Assembly (NCBI RefSeq): GCF_030378205.1
Contig: NZ_CP127385.1
Location: 2,644,001 to 2,708,000, forward strand
Direction of reading: 5' to 3'
DNA from: Bradyrhizobium sp. NP1
Lineage (GTDB): Bacteria; Pseudomonadota; Alphaproteobacteria; Rhizobiales; Xanthobacteraceae
DNA length: 64,000 nucleotides
The position numbers and the translations under genes were made by a program. The notes beneath the pieces were generated by a model that was given only the letters and a program-made list of their open reading frames with translations, did not search any database and was not told the DNA's origin. Positions 16,487 to 25,256 of the stretch are shown piece by piece. How positions within the stretch are numbered: the first letter of the stretch is position 1; every line of letters starts with the position of its first letter.

Positions 16487-17680
16487 ATGAATATCGCGAC
16501 CGAACCCAAGCTTGCGGGCAAACCGATCAGCGACAAGCCGCGCACGCGCCCGGTGCGGACGGTGCGCTGGTTCATCATCGTGGGGCTGGCGCTGTTCGTG
16601 CTGGCCGGAGGGCTGGTCGGCTTCAACGCCTTCCGCAGCCACATGATCGCGCAGTTCTTCGCCAACAATAAGCCGCCGCCGGCAAGCGTGAGCGTGGTCG
16701 AGGCGAAGTCCGAGGTGATTCCGAACCTCCTGACCGCGGTCGGCGAGCTCGTCGCGGTGCACCAGGTCAACGTCACCTCCGACGTCTCCGGCCGCATCAC
16801 CGACATCATGTTCAGCCCCGGCGCGCATGTCACGGCGGGTACGCCGCTGGTGCAGTTGTTCGACGGTCCCGATCAGGGCGACCTCGCCAACTACAAGGCG
16901 CAGGCGACCGTCGCGCAGCTCCAGCTCGACCGCGCCAAGCAATTGGCCGCCCGCCAGTTCGGGCCGCAGGCGACCGTCGACCAGGCGCAGGCGGCGTTCG
17001 ACCAGGCCAGTGCGGGCATCGCCAAGACCGAGGCGATCATCTCGCAGAAGCTGGTGCGCGCGCCGTTCGACGGCGAACTCGGCGTTCGCAAGGTCGAGGT
17101 CGGCCAGTTCCTCACTGCGGGCACGCAGATCGTCTCGCTGACCGATCTGTCGATGCTCTATGCCAACCTGACCGCGACGGAAAAGCAGAGTGCGCAGCTC
17201 AGCGTCGGCCAGACCGTGCGCATCGCGGTCGACGCCTATCCGGGCCGCACCTTCGAGGGCAAGATCACGACGATCGAGCCGCAGATCGCGAGCGATACCC
17301 GTAACATCCGCATTCAGGCGACGGTCAACAATCCCGATCACATCCTCAAGCCCGGCATGTTCGCGACCACGACGATCGTGCTGCCGGAGAGGCCGGCGGT
17401 CGTCACCGTTCCGGAAACGGCGGTCGACTACACGCTGTACGGGGATTCGGTGTTCCTGATCACGGAGAAGAAGGGCGCCGACGGCAAGACCGGCCTGACC
17501 GCGGAGCGGACCTTCGTGAAGACCGGAAACCGGATCGAGGGCCGCGCCGAGATCCTCAAGGGCCTGCAGCCCGGCGACCGCGTTGTCGCTGTCGGGCAGA
17601 TCAAGCTGCAATCGGGAATGCCGGTCGCGATCTCCACCGATCCGGCGCCGCCGGTTCCTGCGGAGCCGCCGCGCTACTGA
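16487..17680 (+). CDS. RND efflux periplasmic adaptor (membrane fusion protein)
   Basis: A 397-residue HlyD/AcrA-type adaptor that links an inner-membrane RND pump to an outer-membrane channel. An N-terminal membrane anchor spans roughly residues 24-44 (TVRWFIIVGLALFVLAGGLV), followed by a lipoyl-like half-motif (VNVTSDVSGRITDIMFSPGA), a coiled-coil hairpin rich in Ala, Gln and Asp (QATVAQLQLDRAKQLAARQF), the second lipoyl half (APFDGELGVRKVEVGQF) and a beta-barrel region. It is an anchored type, not a lipoprotein. No outer-membrane factor gene is present in the operon, so the pump must use one encoded elsewhere. Confidence 0.9.
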   Translation: MNIATEPKLAGKPISDKPRTRPVRTVRWFIIVGLALFVLAGGLVGFNAFRSHMIAQFFANNKPPPASVSVVEAKSEVIPNLLTAVGELVAVHQVNVTSDVSGRITDIMFSPGAHVTAGTPLVQLFDGPDQGDLANYKAQATVAQLQLDRAKQLAARQFGPQATVDQAQAAFDQASAGIAKTEAIISQKLVRAPFDGELGVRKVEVGQFLTAGTQIVSLTDLSMLYANLTATEKQSAQLSVGQTVRIAVDAYPGRTFEGKITTIEPQIASDTRNIRIQATVNNPDHILKPGMFATTTIVLPERPAVVTVPETAVDYTLYGDSVFLITEKKGADGKTGLTAERTFVKTGNRIEGRAEILKGLQPGDRVVAVGQIKLQSGMPVAISTDPAPPVPAEPPRY

Positions 17681-17693
17681 GCGCAATTATCCC

Positions 17694-17712
17694 GGAGGGC
17701 CATTGGCCCTCC
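17694..17712 (+). other. Intercistronic hairpin between adaptor and pump genes
   Basis: GGAGGGCCA-T-TGGCCCTCC is a perfect 9-bp inverted repeat 13 bp after the adaptor stop and 45 bp before the pump start. No T-tract follows, so it is more likely an mRNA stability or processing element than a terminator. Confidence 0.6.
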
Positions 17713-17757
17713 GCAACGCTTTGCCGCAAGCGGCAGATAAAAACGAATAGGTTGGCG

Positions 17758-20700
17758 ATGGCCTTCACTGATATTTTCATCAAGCGTCCGGTGCTGTCGG
17801 TCGTCGTCAGCCTGCTGATCCTTCTGCTCGGCCTGCGCGCCGCGACCGTGCTGCCGATCCGGCAATATCCCAACCTGTCGAACACGGTGGTGACGATCAC
17901 CACGTCGTATCCCGGCGCGTCGGCGGACCTGATCCAGGGCTTCATCACCACCCCGATCGAGCAGGCCGTCGCCTCGGCCGAGGGCGTCGACTACATCACT
18001 TCGTCGTCGGTGCTGGGCACCAGCACGATCCAGGTCTTCGTCAAGCTCAACTTCGATCCGAACCAGGCGCTGACCGAGGTGCTCGCCAAGGTCAACTCGG
18101 TCAAATATTTGATTCCGAAGGAATCCAACGACCCGGTCGTCAGCAAGGCGACCGGCGACACCATCGCGGTGATGTATCTCGGCTTCTCCAGCGAGGAACT
18201 GTCGGGCTCGGCGATATCGGACTATCTGACGCGCGTGGTGCAGCCGGTGCTCTCGACGGTCGACGGTGTCGCGTCCGCCGACATCCTCGGCGGCCAGACG
18301 TTCGCGATGCGGCTCTGGCTCGATCCGGTCCGCATGGCCGGACGCGGCGTGTCGCCAAACGACGTTGCGGCCGCGATCGCCGCCAACAATTTCCAGGCCG
18401 CCGCCGGCCAGACCAAGGGCTATTTCATCGTCTCCAACGTCTCGGCCAACACCGATCTGCAGAACATCGATCAGTTCAAGCGGATGATCGTGAAGTCGAA
18501 GGACGGCGGCTTCGTGCGGGTCGAGGACATCGCCACGGTCGAGCTCGCGGCCCAGAGCACGGATGCGAGCGTCGCCTTCAACGGCGAGCATGCGATTTTC
18601 ATCGGCATCAAGGCAACCCCGCAGGGCAACCCGCTGACGCTGGTCAAGGGCGTGCGCGCGCTGTTCCCCGAGCTGGAGCGCAACCTGCCGCCCTCGATGA
18701 AGATGAAGGTGGCCTATGACTCCACCAAATTCATCCAGTCCTCGATCGACGAGGTCCAGAAGACGCTGGGCGAGGCGGTGCTGATCGTCGTCGTCGTCAT
18801 CTTCCTGTTCCTGGCCTCGATCCGGTCGGTCGTGATTCCGGTCGTCACCATTCCGCTGTCGCTGATCGGCGTCTGCATCCTGATGCTTGCCGCCGGCTTC
18901 AGCTTCAACCTGCTGACGCTGCTCGCCATGGTGCTGGCGATCGGACTCGTGGTCGACGACGCCATCGTAGTGGTGGAGAACATCCACCGCCACCTCGAGG
19001 AAGGCCTGCCACCGGTACAGGCGGCGCTGAAGGGCGCGCGCGAGATCGTCGGCCCCGTCGTCTCCATGACCATCACGCTGGCGGCGGTGTATGCGCCGAT
19101 CGGCTTCCTCGGCGGCGTGACCGGTGCGCTGTTCCGCGAATTCGCCTTCACGCTCGCGGGCTCGGTCATCGTGTCGGGCGTGATCGCGCTGACGCTGTCG
19201 CCGATGATGTGCTCGGTCTTCCTCAAGAGCGCCGACGAAGGACGCTTCGCCAAGCTCGTCAACAAGGTGTTCGGTGCAGTGACGCGCTGGTATGGCCGCA
19301 AGCTCGACCGCTCGCTCGACTATCGGCCGATCACCGGGCTGTTTGCGGTGACCATTCTCGGCCTGGTCGGCTTCCTCTACATGCACACCTCGAAGGAGCT
19401 GGCGCCGCAGGAAGACCAGGGCATCGTGTTCGCGGTGACCAAGGCGCCGAAATACGCCAACATCGACTATATCGATTTCTACGGCGACAAGATCGACAAG
19501 GAGTTCCAGAAGTTTCCTGAGACCGACCTGCGCTTCGTGCTGAACGGCATCACCGGTCCGCAAGGCGGCTTCGCCGGCATGCTGCTCAAGCCGTGGGATG
19601 AGCGCAAGCGCTCCGCCCAGCAGTTGCAGCCGCTGGTGCAGGGAGAGCTGTCGAAGATCGAGGGCGTCAACGCGTTCGCGTTCAGCCTGCCGCCGCTGCC
19701 GGGCGGCCCGGGCGGTCTGCCGGTGCAGATGGTCATCAGCTCGACCGCCGGGTTCGAGCAGGTCTTCGACCAGATGGCGAAGCTGAAGGACGCCGCGCGC
19801 AAGAGCGGCCTGTTCATCGTCTCCGACAGCGACCTCGACTTCAACCAGCCGGTGGTTCGTGTGAAGGTCGACCGTTCCAAGGCGAGCGATCTCGGCATCA
19901 CCATGCAGTCGATCGGCGGCGCACTGGCGACGCTGCTCGGCGGCAATTACGTCAATCGCTTCAACCTGGAAGGACGATCCTATCAGGTGATCCCGCAGGT
20001 GCCGCGCGAAAAGCGCCTCTCGCCGGATTCGCTCGATGGCTACTACGTTCCGACCACCACCGGCCAGCTCGTGCCGCTCTCGACGGTGGTTTCTGTCCAG
20101 ACCGGGACCGATCCGAACGCGCTGACCCATTACAACCAGCTCAACTCGGCGACCTTCCAGGCCGTGCCGATGCCCGGCGTCTCCATGGGACAGGCTGTCG
20201 AATTTCTCGAAGGCGAAGCGAAGAAGCTGCCATCGGGTTTCAGTCACGATTTCCTGTCCGACTCCCGGCAATACGTGCATGAAGGCAATCAGCTCCTGAT
20301 CACCTTCATGTTCGCGATCATCATCATCTTCCTGGTGCTGGCGGCGCAGTTCGAAAGCCTGCGCGATCCCCTCGTGATCATGATCTCGGTGCCGATGGCG
20401 ATCGTCGGCGCCCTGATCCCGCTGTTCTTCGGGGTGGCGACGATGAACATCTACACCCAGGTCGGCCTGCTGACGCTGGTCGGCCTGATCACCAAGCACG
20501 GCATCCTGATGGTGGAGTTTGCCAACGAGCTTCAGCTCAATGAGGGGCTCGACCGCCGCTCGGCGATCGAGATGGCGGCCCGCATCCGCCTGCGTCCAAT
20601 CCTGATGACCACCGCGGCGATGGTGACAGGCCTGCTGCCGCTGCTCACCGCCTCCGGCGCGGGCGCGGCCAGCCGCTTCTCGATCGGGCTCGTGGTGGTG

Positions 20701-20850
20701 GCGGGCATGACGATCGGCACCCTGTTCACGCTGTTCGTGCTGCCCGCGGTCTATGTCACGCTCGCGACCGACCATCAGGCCAAGGCGAACTCCGAGCGGG
20801 CCAAGCAGATCGCGGACTACGATTTGGGCCGCGCGCTCAAGCCGACCTGA
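17758..20850 (+). CDS. RND efflux pump, inner-membrane transporter subunit
   Basis: A 1030-residue proton-driven multidrug exporter of the AcrB/MexF type, with the normal length and two-repeat architecture. The N terminus (FTDIFIKRPVLSVVVSLLIL) is TM1; a large periplasmic domain follows; TM4 carries the proton-relay pair Asp400-Asp401 in AIGLVVDDAIVVVENI; and the second half contains GLITKHGILMVEFANE. The ATG at 17758 is chosen over a TTG two codons upstream. It follows the adaptor gene and is the last gene of the TetR-controlled operon, ending in a clear terminator at 20876. The substrate range is unknown. Confidence 0.93.
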   Translation: MAFTDIFIKRPVLSVVVSLLILLLGLRAATVLPIRQYPNLSNTVVTITTSYPGASADLIQGFITTPIEQAVASAEGVDYITSSSVLGTSTIQVFVKLNFDPNQALTEVLAKVNSVKYLIPKESNDPVVSKATGDTIAVMYLGFSSEELSGSAISDYLTRVVQPVLSTVDGVASADILGGQTFAMRLWLDPVRMAGRGVSPNDVAAAIAANNFQAAAGQTKGYFIVSNVSANTDLQNIDQFKRMIVKSKDGGFVRVEDIATVELAAQSTDASVAFNGEHAIFIGIKATPQGNPLTLVKGVRALFPELERNLPPSMKMKVAYDSTKFIQSSIDEVQKTLGEAVLIVVVVIFLFLASIRSVVIPVVTIPLSLIGVCILMLAAGFSFNLLTLLAMVLAIGLVVDDAIVVVENIHRHLEEGLPPVQAALKGAREIVGPVVSMTITLAAVYAPIGFLGGVTGALFREFAFTLAGSVIVSGVIALTLSPMMCSVFLKSADEGRFAKLVNKVFGAVTRWYGRKLDRSLDYRPITGLFAVTILGLVGFLYMHTSKELAPQEDQGIVFAVTKAPKYANIDYIDFYGDKIDKEFQKFPETDLRFVLNGITGPQGGFAGMLLKPWDERKRSAQQLQPLVQGELSKIEGVNAFAFSLPPLPGGPGGLPVQMVISSTAGFEQVFDQMAKLKDAARKSGLFIVSDSDLDFNQPVVRVKVDRSKASDLGITMQSIGGALATLLGGNYVNRFNLEGRSYQVIPQVPREKRLSPDSLDGYYVPTTTGQLVPLSTVVSVQTGTDPNALTHYNQLNSATFQAVPMPGVSMGQAVEFLEGEAKKLPSGFSHDFLSDSRQYVHEGNQLLITFMFAIIIIFLVLAAQFESLRDPLVIMISVPMAIVGALIPLFFGVATMNIYTQVGLLTLVGLITKHGILMVEFANELQLNEGLDRRSAIEMAARIRLRPILMTTAAMVTGLLPLLTASGAGAASRFSIGLVVVAGMTIGTLFTLFVLPAVYVTLATDHQAKANSERAKQIADYDLGRALKPT

Positions 20851-20875
20851 CCTGCCGACCCCCTCATGATTTGAA

Positions 20876-20910
20876 CGGCGGCCGCCACACCAGCGGCCGC
20901 CGTTTTCGTT
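20876..20910 (+). terminator. Rho-independent terminator of the efflux operon
   Basis: A perfect 10-bp stem, CGGCGGCCGC (20876-20885) with GCGGCCGCCG (20893-20902), a 7-nt loop, then TTTTCGTTT. It lies 25 bp after the pump stop. Confidence 0.85.
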
Positions 20911-20979
20911 TCGGCGCCGCGCGCCCTTGCTGCGGTGCGGTAAGAGACAAGATCGAGGCTTCTTGCTAAAGGTAAGGGA

Positions 20980-23583
20980 ATGAGCATTTCCCTCCATCCC
21001 GACGCGCCGCAGGGGCGGACGCTGGCGACGCCGCGCGCCGACGCGCCGGAGACGCCGGCCGTGCCGGGCGGGAAGGTCCACAGCCGGCTGTTCACCAAAT
21101 ATGTCGCGCTGTTTGTCGCGGTGGTTGCGATTGCCCTGCTATCCAACGGGATCTTCGAGGTTTTCTTCTATTACCGCGAGCACAAGGCGGCGCTGATCCG
21201 GATCCAGCACGAGCAGGCCGAGGCGGCTGCCGCCAAGATCGGCCAGTTCATCAAGGAAATCGAAAGCCAGCTCGGCTGGACCACGCAGCTGCCCTGGTCC
21301 GCCGGCTCGATCGAGCAGCGCCGATTCGACGCGCTCCGCCTGTTGCGCCAGGTGCCGGCGATCACCGAGCTCGCGCAGGTGGATTCGACCGGCAAGGAGC
21401 GGCTGCGCGTCTCGCGGCTCGCCATGGACGTGGTCGACAGCGGGCTCGATTTGTCCGCCGATCCGAAATTCACGGAAGCGGTCGCCCACAAGGTCTATTA
21501 CGGCCCGGTCTATTTCCGCCGCGAGTCCGAGCCCTACATGACGCTGGCCTTAGCGGGCACCCGCAAGGACGCCGGCGTCAGCATCGCCGAGGTCAACCTC
21601 AAGCTGATCTGGGACGTCGTCTCGCAGATCAAGGTCGGCGAGCACGGCCACGCCTATGTGGTCGGCGCGCAGGGCCGCCTGATTGCGCACCCCGACATCA
21701 GCCTCGTGCTGCGCAACACCGACATGTCGAAACTCGCGCAGGTGCAGGCGGCGCAGGCCGGCCGCGGCAGTGGCATGGCCGATGAATTGCAGGGCGCGCT
21801 CAACATCCAGGGCCAGCAGGTTCTGACGGCCTCGGCGCCGATCGCGCCGCTCGGCTGGACCATGTTCGTCGAGCTGCCGGTCGAGGAAGCCTATGCCTCG
21901 CTCTATGCCGCCTTGCAGCGGCTTGCGATCGTGCTGCTCGCCGCATCGCTGTTTGCGGTGCTGGCGGGAATTTTCCTCGCCCGTCGCATGGTCGGCCCGA
22001 TCCAGGCGCTGCGCGCCGGCGCCGCGCGCATCGGCAGCGGTGACTTCTCCCAGCGCATCTCGATCAAGACCGGGGACGAGCTCGAAGGGCTCGCCGACCA
22101 GTTCAACGACATGGGCGCGCGGCTGCAGGAATCCTATGCCGACCTCGAAAACAAGGTCGAGCAGCGCACGTCCGAATTGAAGGAATCGCTGGAGCAGCAG
22201 ACGGCTACCGCCGATGTGCTGAAGGTCATCAGCAATTCATCGGGCGATCTGCAACCAGTCTTCGATGCGATGCTAGCTAATGCAACGAAGATTTGCGGTG
22301 CAAAATTCGGAATGATGTGGCTGATCGAAGGAACCGCGGCGCGCTGCGTAGCTCTCCATAATGCACCACCAGCTTTTGCCGATCTGAGGAAGCGTGAACC
22401 GGTTATCCATCCGGGCCCAAGCACTGCCATGGGCCGGTTGCTCAAGACGAGGCAAGTCGTTCACATCGAAGATGCCATGGCGGAACAAGCCTATGTTGAA
22501 GGGGATCCTGTTCGCCGGGCAAATACTGACCTCGCTGGAGCGCGGACGATCGTCGCGGTACCGATGCTCAAGGACAACGAGGTGATCGGCGCAATTGGCA
22601 TCTTCCACCAGACGGTTCAGCCGTTCACGGAAAAGCAAATCGACCTCGTCACTAACTTCGCGAACCAGGCGGTCATCGCCATCGAGAACGCGCGGCTGCT
22701 CAACGAGCTGCGCCAGCGCACGACGGAACTCTCGCAGTCGCTCGACGAATTGCGTACCGCGCAGGACCGCCTGATCCAGACCGAGAAGCTTGCTTCGCTC
22801 GGCCAGCTCACCGCCGGCATCGCGCACGAGATCAAGAATCCACTCAACTTCGTCAACAACTTCTCGGCGCTGTCCACCGAGCTGATCGACGAGTTGAACG
22901 ACCTGCTGAAGATCGCCGCGCTCGACGACAAGACGCGCGAGGAGGTCGACGAGCTCACCCACATGCTGAAGGGCAACCTCGAGAAGGTCGTGCAGCACGG
23001 CAAGCGCGCCGATTCGATCGTGAAGAACATGCTCCTGCATTCGCGCGAGGGTTCGGGCGAGCGCCGGTCGGCCGACATCAACGCGATCGTCGAGGAAAGC
23101 CTCAATCTCGCCTATCACGGCGCGCGGGCGGAAAAATCGGGCTTCAATATTGCGCTCGAGCGCGACCTCGATCCGCAAGCCGGCATGGTCGATCTCTATC
23201 CGCAGGAGATCACCCGCGTCTTCCTCAACCTGATCTCGAACGGCTTCTACGCCGCGACCAAGCGCAAGGCGGCGGGGGAAGCCGGCTTCGAGCCGACGCT
23301 GCGCGCCACCACCCGGAATCTTGGCAACCGCGTCGAGATCCGCATCCGCGACAACGGCACCGGCATCCCGAAGGACGTCAGGGAGAAGATGTTCAATCCC
23401 TTCTTCACCACCAAGCCGGCAGGCGAGGGTACCGGGCTTGGGCTCTCGATGAGCCATGACATCGTGGTGAAACAGCATGGCGGCAGGATCGAGGTCGAGA
23501 CCGCGCCGGGCGCATTTACCGAATTCATCATCACGCTGCCGAGGACGCTCGCGGCGCAGGAAAGTACCGGAGGCAGGAATTGA
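20980..23583 (+). CDS. Membrane sensor histidine kinase with periplasmic cache-like, HAMP and GAF domains
   Basis: An 867-residue hybrid-input kinase. TM1 is at about 41-63 and TM2 at about 315-335, enclosing a cache-like periplasmic sensor (KVGEHGHAYVVGAQGRLIAH is typical). HAMP follows (ARRMVGPIQALRAGAARIGS), then a coiled coil, a GAF domain near 420-573, a dimerisation/phosphoacceptor helix with His616 in LTAGIAHEIKNPLNFVNN, and an HATPase domain (FLNLISNGFYAAT, RDNGTGIP, GTGLGLSMSHDI). It should phosphorylate the two receiver proteins encoded next, whose genes overlap it and each other by 4 bp. The GAF stretch has lower GC and unusual codons, pointing to domain acquisition. The signal is unknown. 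Confidence 0.88.
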   Translation: MSISLHPDAPQGRTLATPRADAPETPAVPGGKVHSRLFTKYVALFVAVVAIALLSNGIFEVFFYYREHKAALIRIQHEQAEAAAAKIGQFIKEIESQLGWTTQLPWSAGSIEQRRFDALRLLRQVPAITELAQVDSTGKERLRVSRLAMDVVDSGLDLSADPKFTEAVAHKVYYGPVYFRRESEPYMTLALAGTRKDAGVSIAEVNLKLIWDVVSQIKVGEHGHAYVVGAQGRLIAHPDISLVLRNTDMSKLAQVQAAQAGRGSGMADELQGALNIQGQQVLTASAPIAPLGWTMFVELPVEEAYASLYAALQRLAIVLLAASLFAVLAGIFLARRMVGPIQALRAGAARIGSGDFSQRISIKTGDELEGLADQFNDMGARLQESYADLENKVEQRTSELKESLEQQTATADVLKVISNSSGDLQPVFDAMLANATKICGAKFGMMWLIEGTAARCVALHNAPPAFADLRKREPVIHPGPSTAMGRLLKTRQVVHIEDAMAEQAYVEGDPVRRANTDLAGARTIVAVPMLKDNEVIGAIGIFHQTVQPFTEKQIDLVTNFANQAVIAIENARLLNELRQRTTELSQSLDELRTAQDRLIQTEKLASLGQLTAGIAHEIKNPLNFVNNFSALSTELIDELNDLLKIAALDDKTREEVDELTHMLKGNLEKVVQHGKRADSIVKNMLLHSREGSGERRSADINAIVEESLNLAYHGARAEKSGFNIALERDLDPQAGMVDLYPQEITRVFLNLISNGFYAATKRKAAGEAGFEPTLRATTRNLGNRVEIRIRDNGTGIPKDVREKMFNPFFTTKPAGEGTGLGLSMSHDIVVKQHGGRIEVETAPGAFTEFIITLPRTLAAQESTGGRN

Positions 23584-23969
23584 GCGTTTACATACTCGTC
23601 GTCGACGATGAGCCGGATGTCGAATCGCTGTTTCGCCAGCAGTTCCGGCGCGACCTGCGGGCCGGGCGTTTTCAGATGGAATTCGCGCCGTCGGCGCCGG
23701 TCGCGCTGGAGCGGGCCGCTGAGCTCGGCGAGCCGTCGCTGATCCTGATCCTGTCTGACATCAACATGCCCGGCATGAGCGGGCTTGAGATGCTGCCGCG
23801 GGTGCGCGCCGAGCGCCCCGAGGTTCCCGTCATCATGATCACCGCCTATGGCGATGCCGAAACGCGCCGCAAGGCGATCGAGCGCGGCGCGGAGGGACTT
23901 CTGACCAAGCCGATCGACTTCGCGCAGTTGCGGCAGGAGATCGACATGAGGCTCGAGCAGGCCGCATGA
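23580..23969 (+). CDS. Stand-alone response regulator receiver domain
   Basis: A 129-residue CheY-like receiver with no output domain. The acidic pocket is at VVDDEPD (residues 8-13), the phosphoacceptor is Asp60 in LSDINMPGMSG, the Thr switch is in MITAYGD and the conserved Lys is in LLTKPIDF. It starts at a TTG that overlaps the kinase stop (TTGA), and its own stop overlaps the next gene (ATGA), so all three are translationally coupled. It may be a phosphate sink, a phosphorelay intermediate or a protein-interaction switch for the kinase. Confidence 0.85.
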   Translation: MSVYILVVDDEPDVESLFRQQFRRDLRAGRFQMEFAPSAPVALERAAELGEPSLILILSDINMPGMSGLEMLPRVRAERPEVPVIMITAYGDAETRRKAIERGAEGLLTKPIDFAQLRQEIDMRLEQAA

Positions 23970-25216
23970 CCGCCACCATTCTCGTCGTCGACGACGAGCC
24001 CGATCTCGAGGCGCTCGTCCTGCAGAAGTTTCGCAGGCAGATCCGCGAGGGCGTCGTCAGCTTCATGTTCGCGCATGACGGCCTGGATGCGCTGCAGTCG
24101 CTCGCGCAGCATCCGCAGGTCGACATGGTGGTCTCCGACATCAACATGCCGCGCATGGACGGCCTGTCGCTGCTCGCCAAGCTGCAGGAGGCCGAGGACA
24201 AGAAGTCGACCATCATCGTCTCGGCCTATGGCGACATGAGCAATATCCGGACCGCGATGAACCGCGGCGCGTTCGACTTCCTGACCAAGCCGATCGATTT
24301 TGGCGACCTCGAAGCTACCATCGACAAGACCATCCGCCATGTCGAGATGCTGCGCGAGGCGCGACGCCGCCAGATCGAGGCGGAGCGCGCCTATGCCTCG
24401 CTGTCCCGCTATTTCTCGCCGCAGATCGCAAGCAGGCTCGCGGCGACCGGCGAGGGCGACGCCATGGACGTGCATTGGCGCGACGTCGCCGTGATCTTTA
24501 CCGACATCGCGGGCTTCACGTCGCTGGTGGAAACCGTCGCGCCCGAGGTGCTCGGCGAGATGCTCAACGAATATGTCGGCGGCATGACCGACGTCGTATT
24601 CGCCCATGAGGGCACGGTCGCGAAGATCATCGGAGACGCGATCCAGATTCTGTTCAACGCGCCCGGCGAGCAGCCTGATTATGCGACGCGGGCGGTAGCC
24701 TGCGCGCACGATCTCGACATCTGGGCGGAGGGTTTTCGCGAGCGCTGGAAGGCGAGGGGTGTCAATTTCGGCGCGACCCGGATCGGCGTCCATGCCGGCA
24801 GCGCGCTGGTCGGCAATTTCGGCGGCAGCCGCTTCTTCGACTACACGGCCTATGGCGATAGCATCAACACCGCGGCGCGGCTCGAGGCCGCCAACAAGTT
24901 CTTGGGTACCCGCATCTGCGCCAGCGCGGCGATCGCTTCTACCGCGAAAGATTTCAAGGGCCGGCCGGTCGGCGACCTGATGCTGCGTGGGCGCAGCGAA
25001 CCGTTGCGCGCCTACGAGCCGTTGCGGGGGGAGGCGGTCGGTACGCCAGCGACCGCCCAATACGCCGAAGCCTTCGCAAAACTCGAAGCCGGCGATGCAG
25101 GCGCGATGCCGGCGTTTGCGGCGCTGGTCGGGCTGCATGCCGACGATGCATTGGCTGGCTTCCATCTGAGGCGGCTGCTCAACGGCGCCAAGGGCGTGCG
25201 CATGCAGCTCGAATAG
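23966..25216 (+). CDS. Response regulator with class III adenylate cyclase output domain
   Basis: A 416-residue fusion. The receiver domain has Asp9/Asp10 and phosphoacceptor Asp58 (VVSDINMPRMDG). A helical linker (RRRQIEAERAYASLSRYFSP) leads to a cyclase catalytic domain with metal-binding Asp180 (IFTDIAGFTSL) and Asp224 (IIGDAIQ, where GDG is commoner), base-selecting Lys220 and Thr294, and transition-state Asn301 and Arg305 (INTAARLE). Lys with Thr at the adenine site is the class IIIb pattern, found in bicarbonate-stimulated cyclases. I infer that kinase signalling controls cAMP production. Product identity (cAMP over cGMP) is inferred from Lys220. No cNMP-binding protein is adjacent. Confidence 0.85.
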   Translation: MTATILVVDDEPDLEALVLQKFRRQIREGVVSFMFAHDGLDALQSLAQHPQVDMVVSDINMPRMDGLSLLAKLQEAEDKKSTIIVSAYGDMSNIRTAMNRGAFDFLTKPIDFGDLEATIDKTIRHVEMLREARRRQIEAERAYASLSRYFSPQIASRLAATGEGDAMDVHWRDVAVIFTDIAGFTSLVETVAPEVLGEMLNEYVGGMTDVVFAHEGTVAKIIGDAIQILFNAPGEQPDYATRAVACAHDLDIWAEGFRERWKARGVNFGATRIGVHAGSALVGNFGGSRFFDYTAYGDSINTAARLEAANKFLGTRICASAAIASTAKDFKGRPVGDLMLRGRSEPLRAYEPLRGEAVGTPATAQYAEAFAKLEAGDAGAMPAFAALVGLHADDALAGFHLRRLLNGAKGVRMQLE

Positions 25217-25256
25217 GAACGGAAACCGCTCAACCAAAAAAACAGGGAGCATCCAG

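Noticed and set aside
17674..21081. A 1135-codon open frame on the minus strand opposite the RND pump gene.
   Set aside because: It is antisense to an unmistakable pump gene, has an Arg/His/Asp/Gln-rich low-complexity translation without domains, and arises from high GC3 suppressing stop codons.
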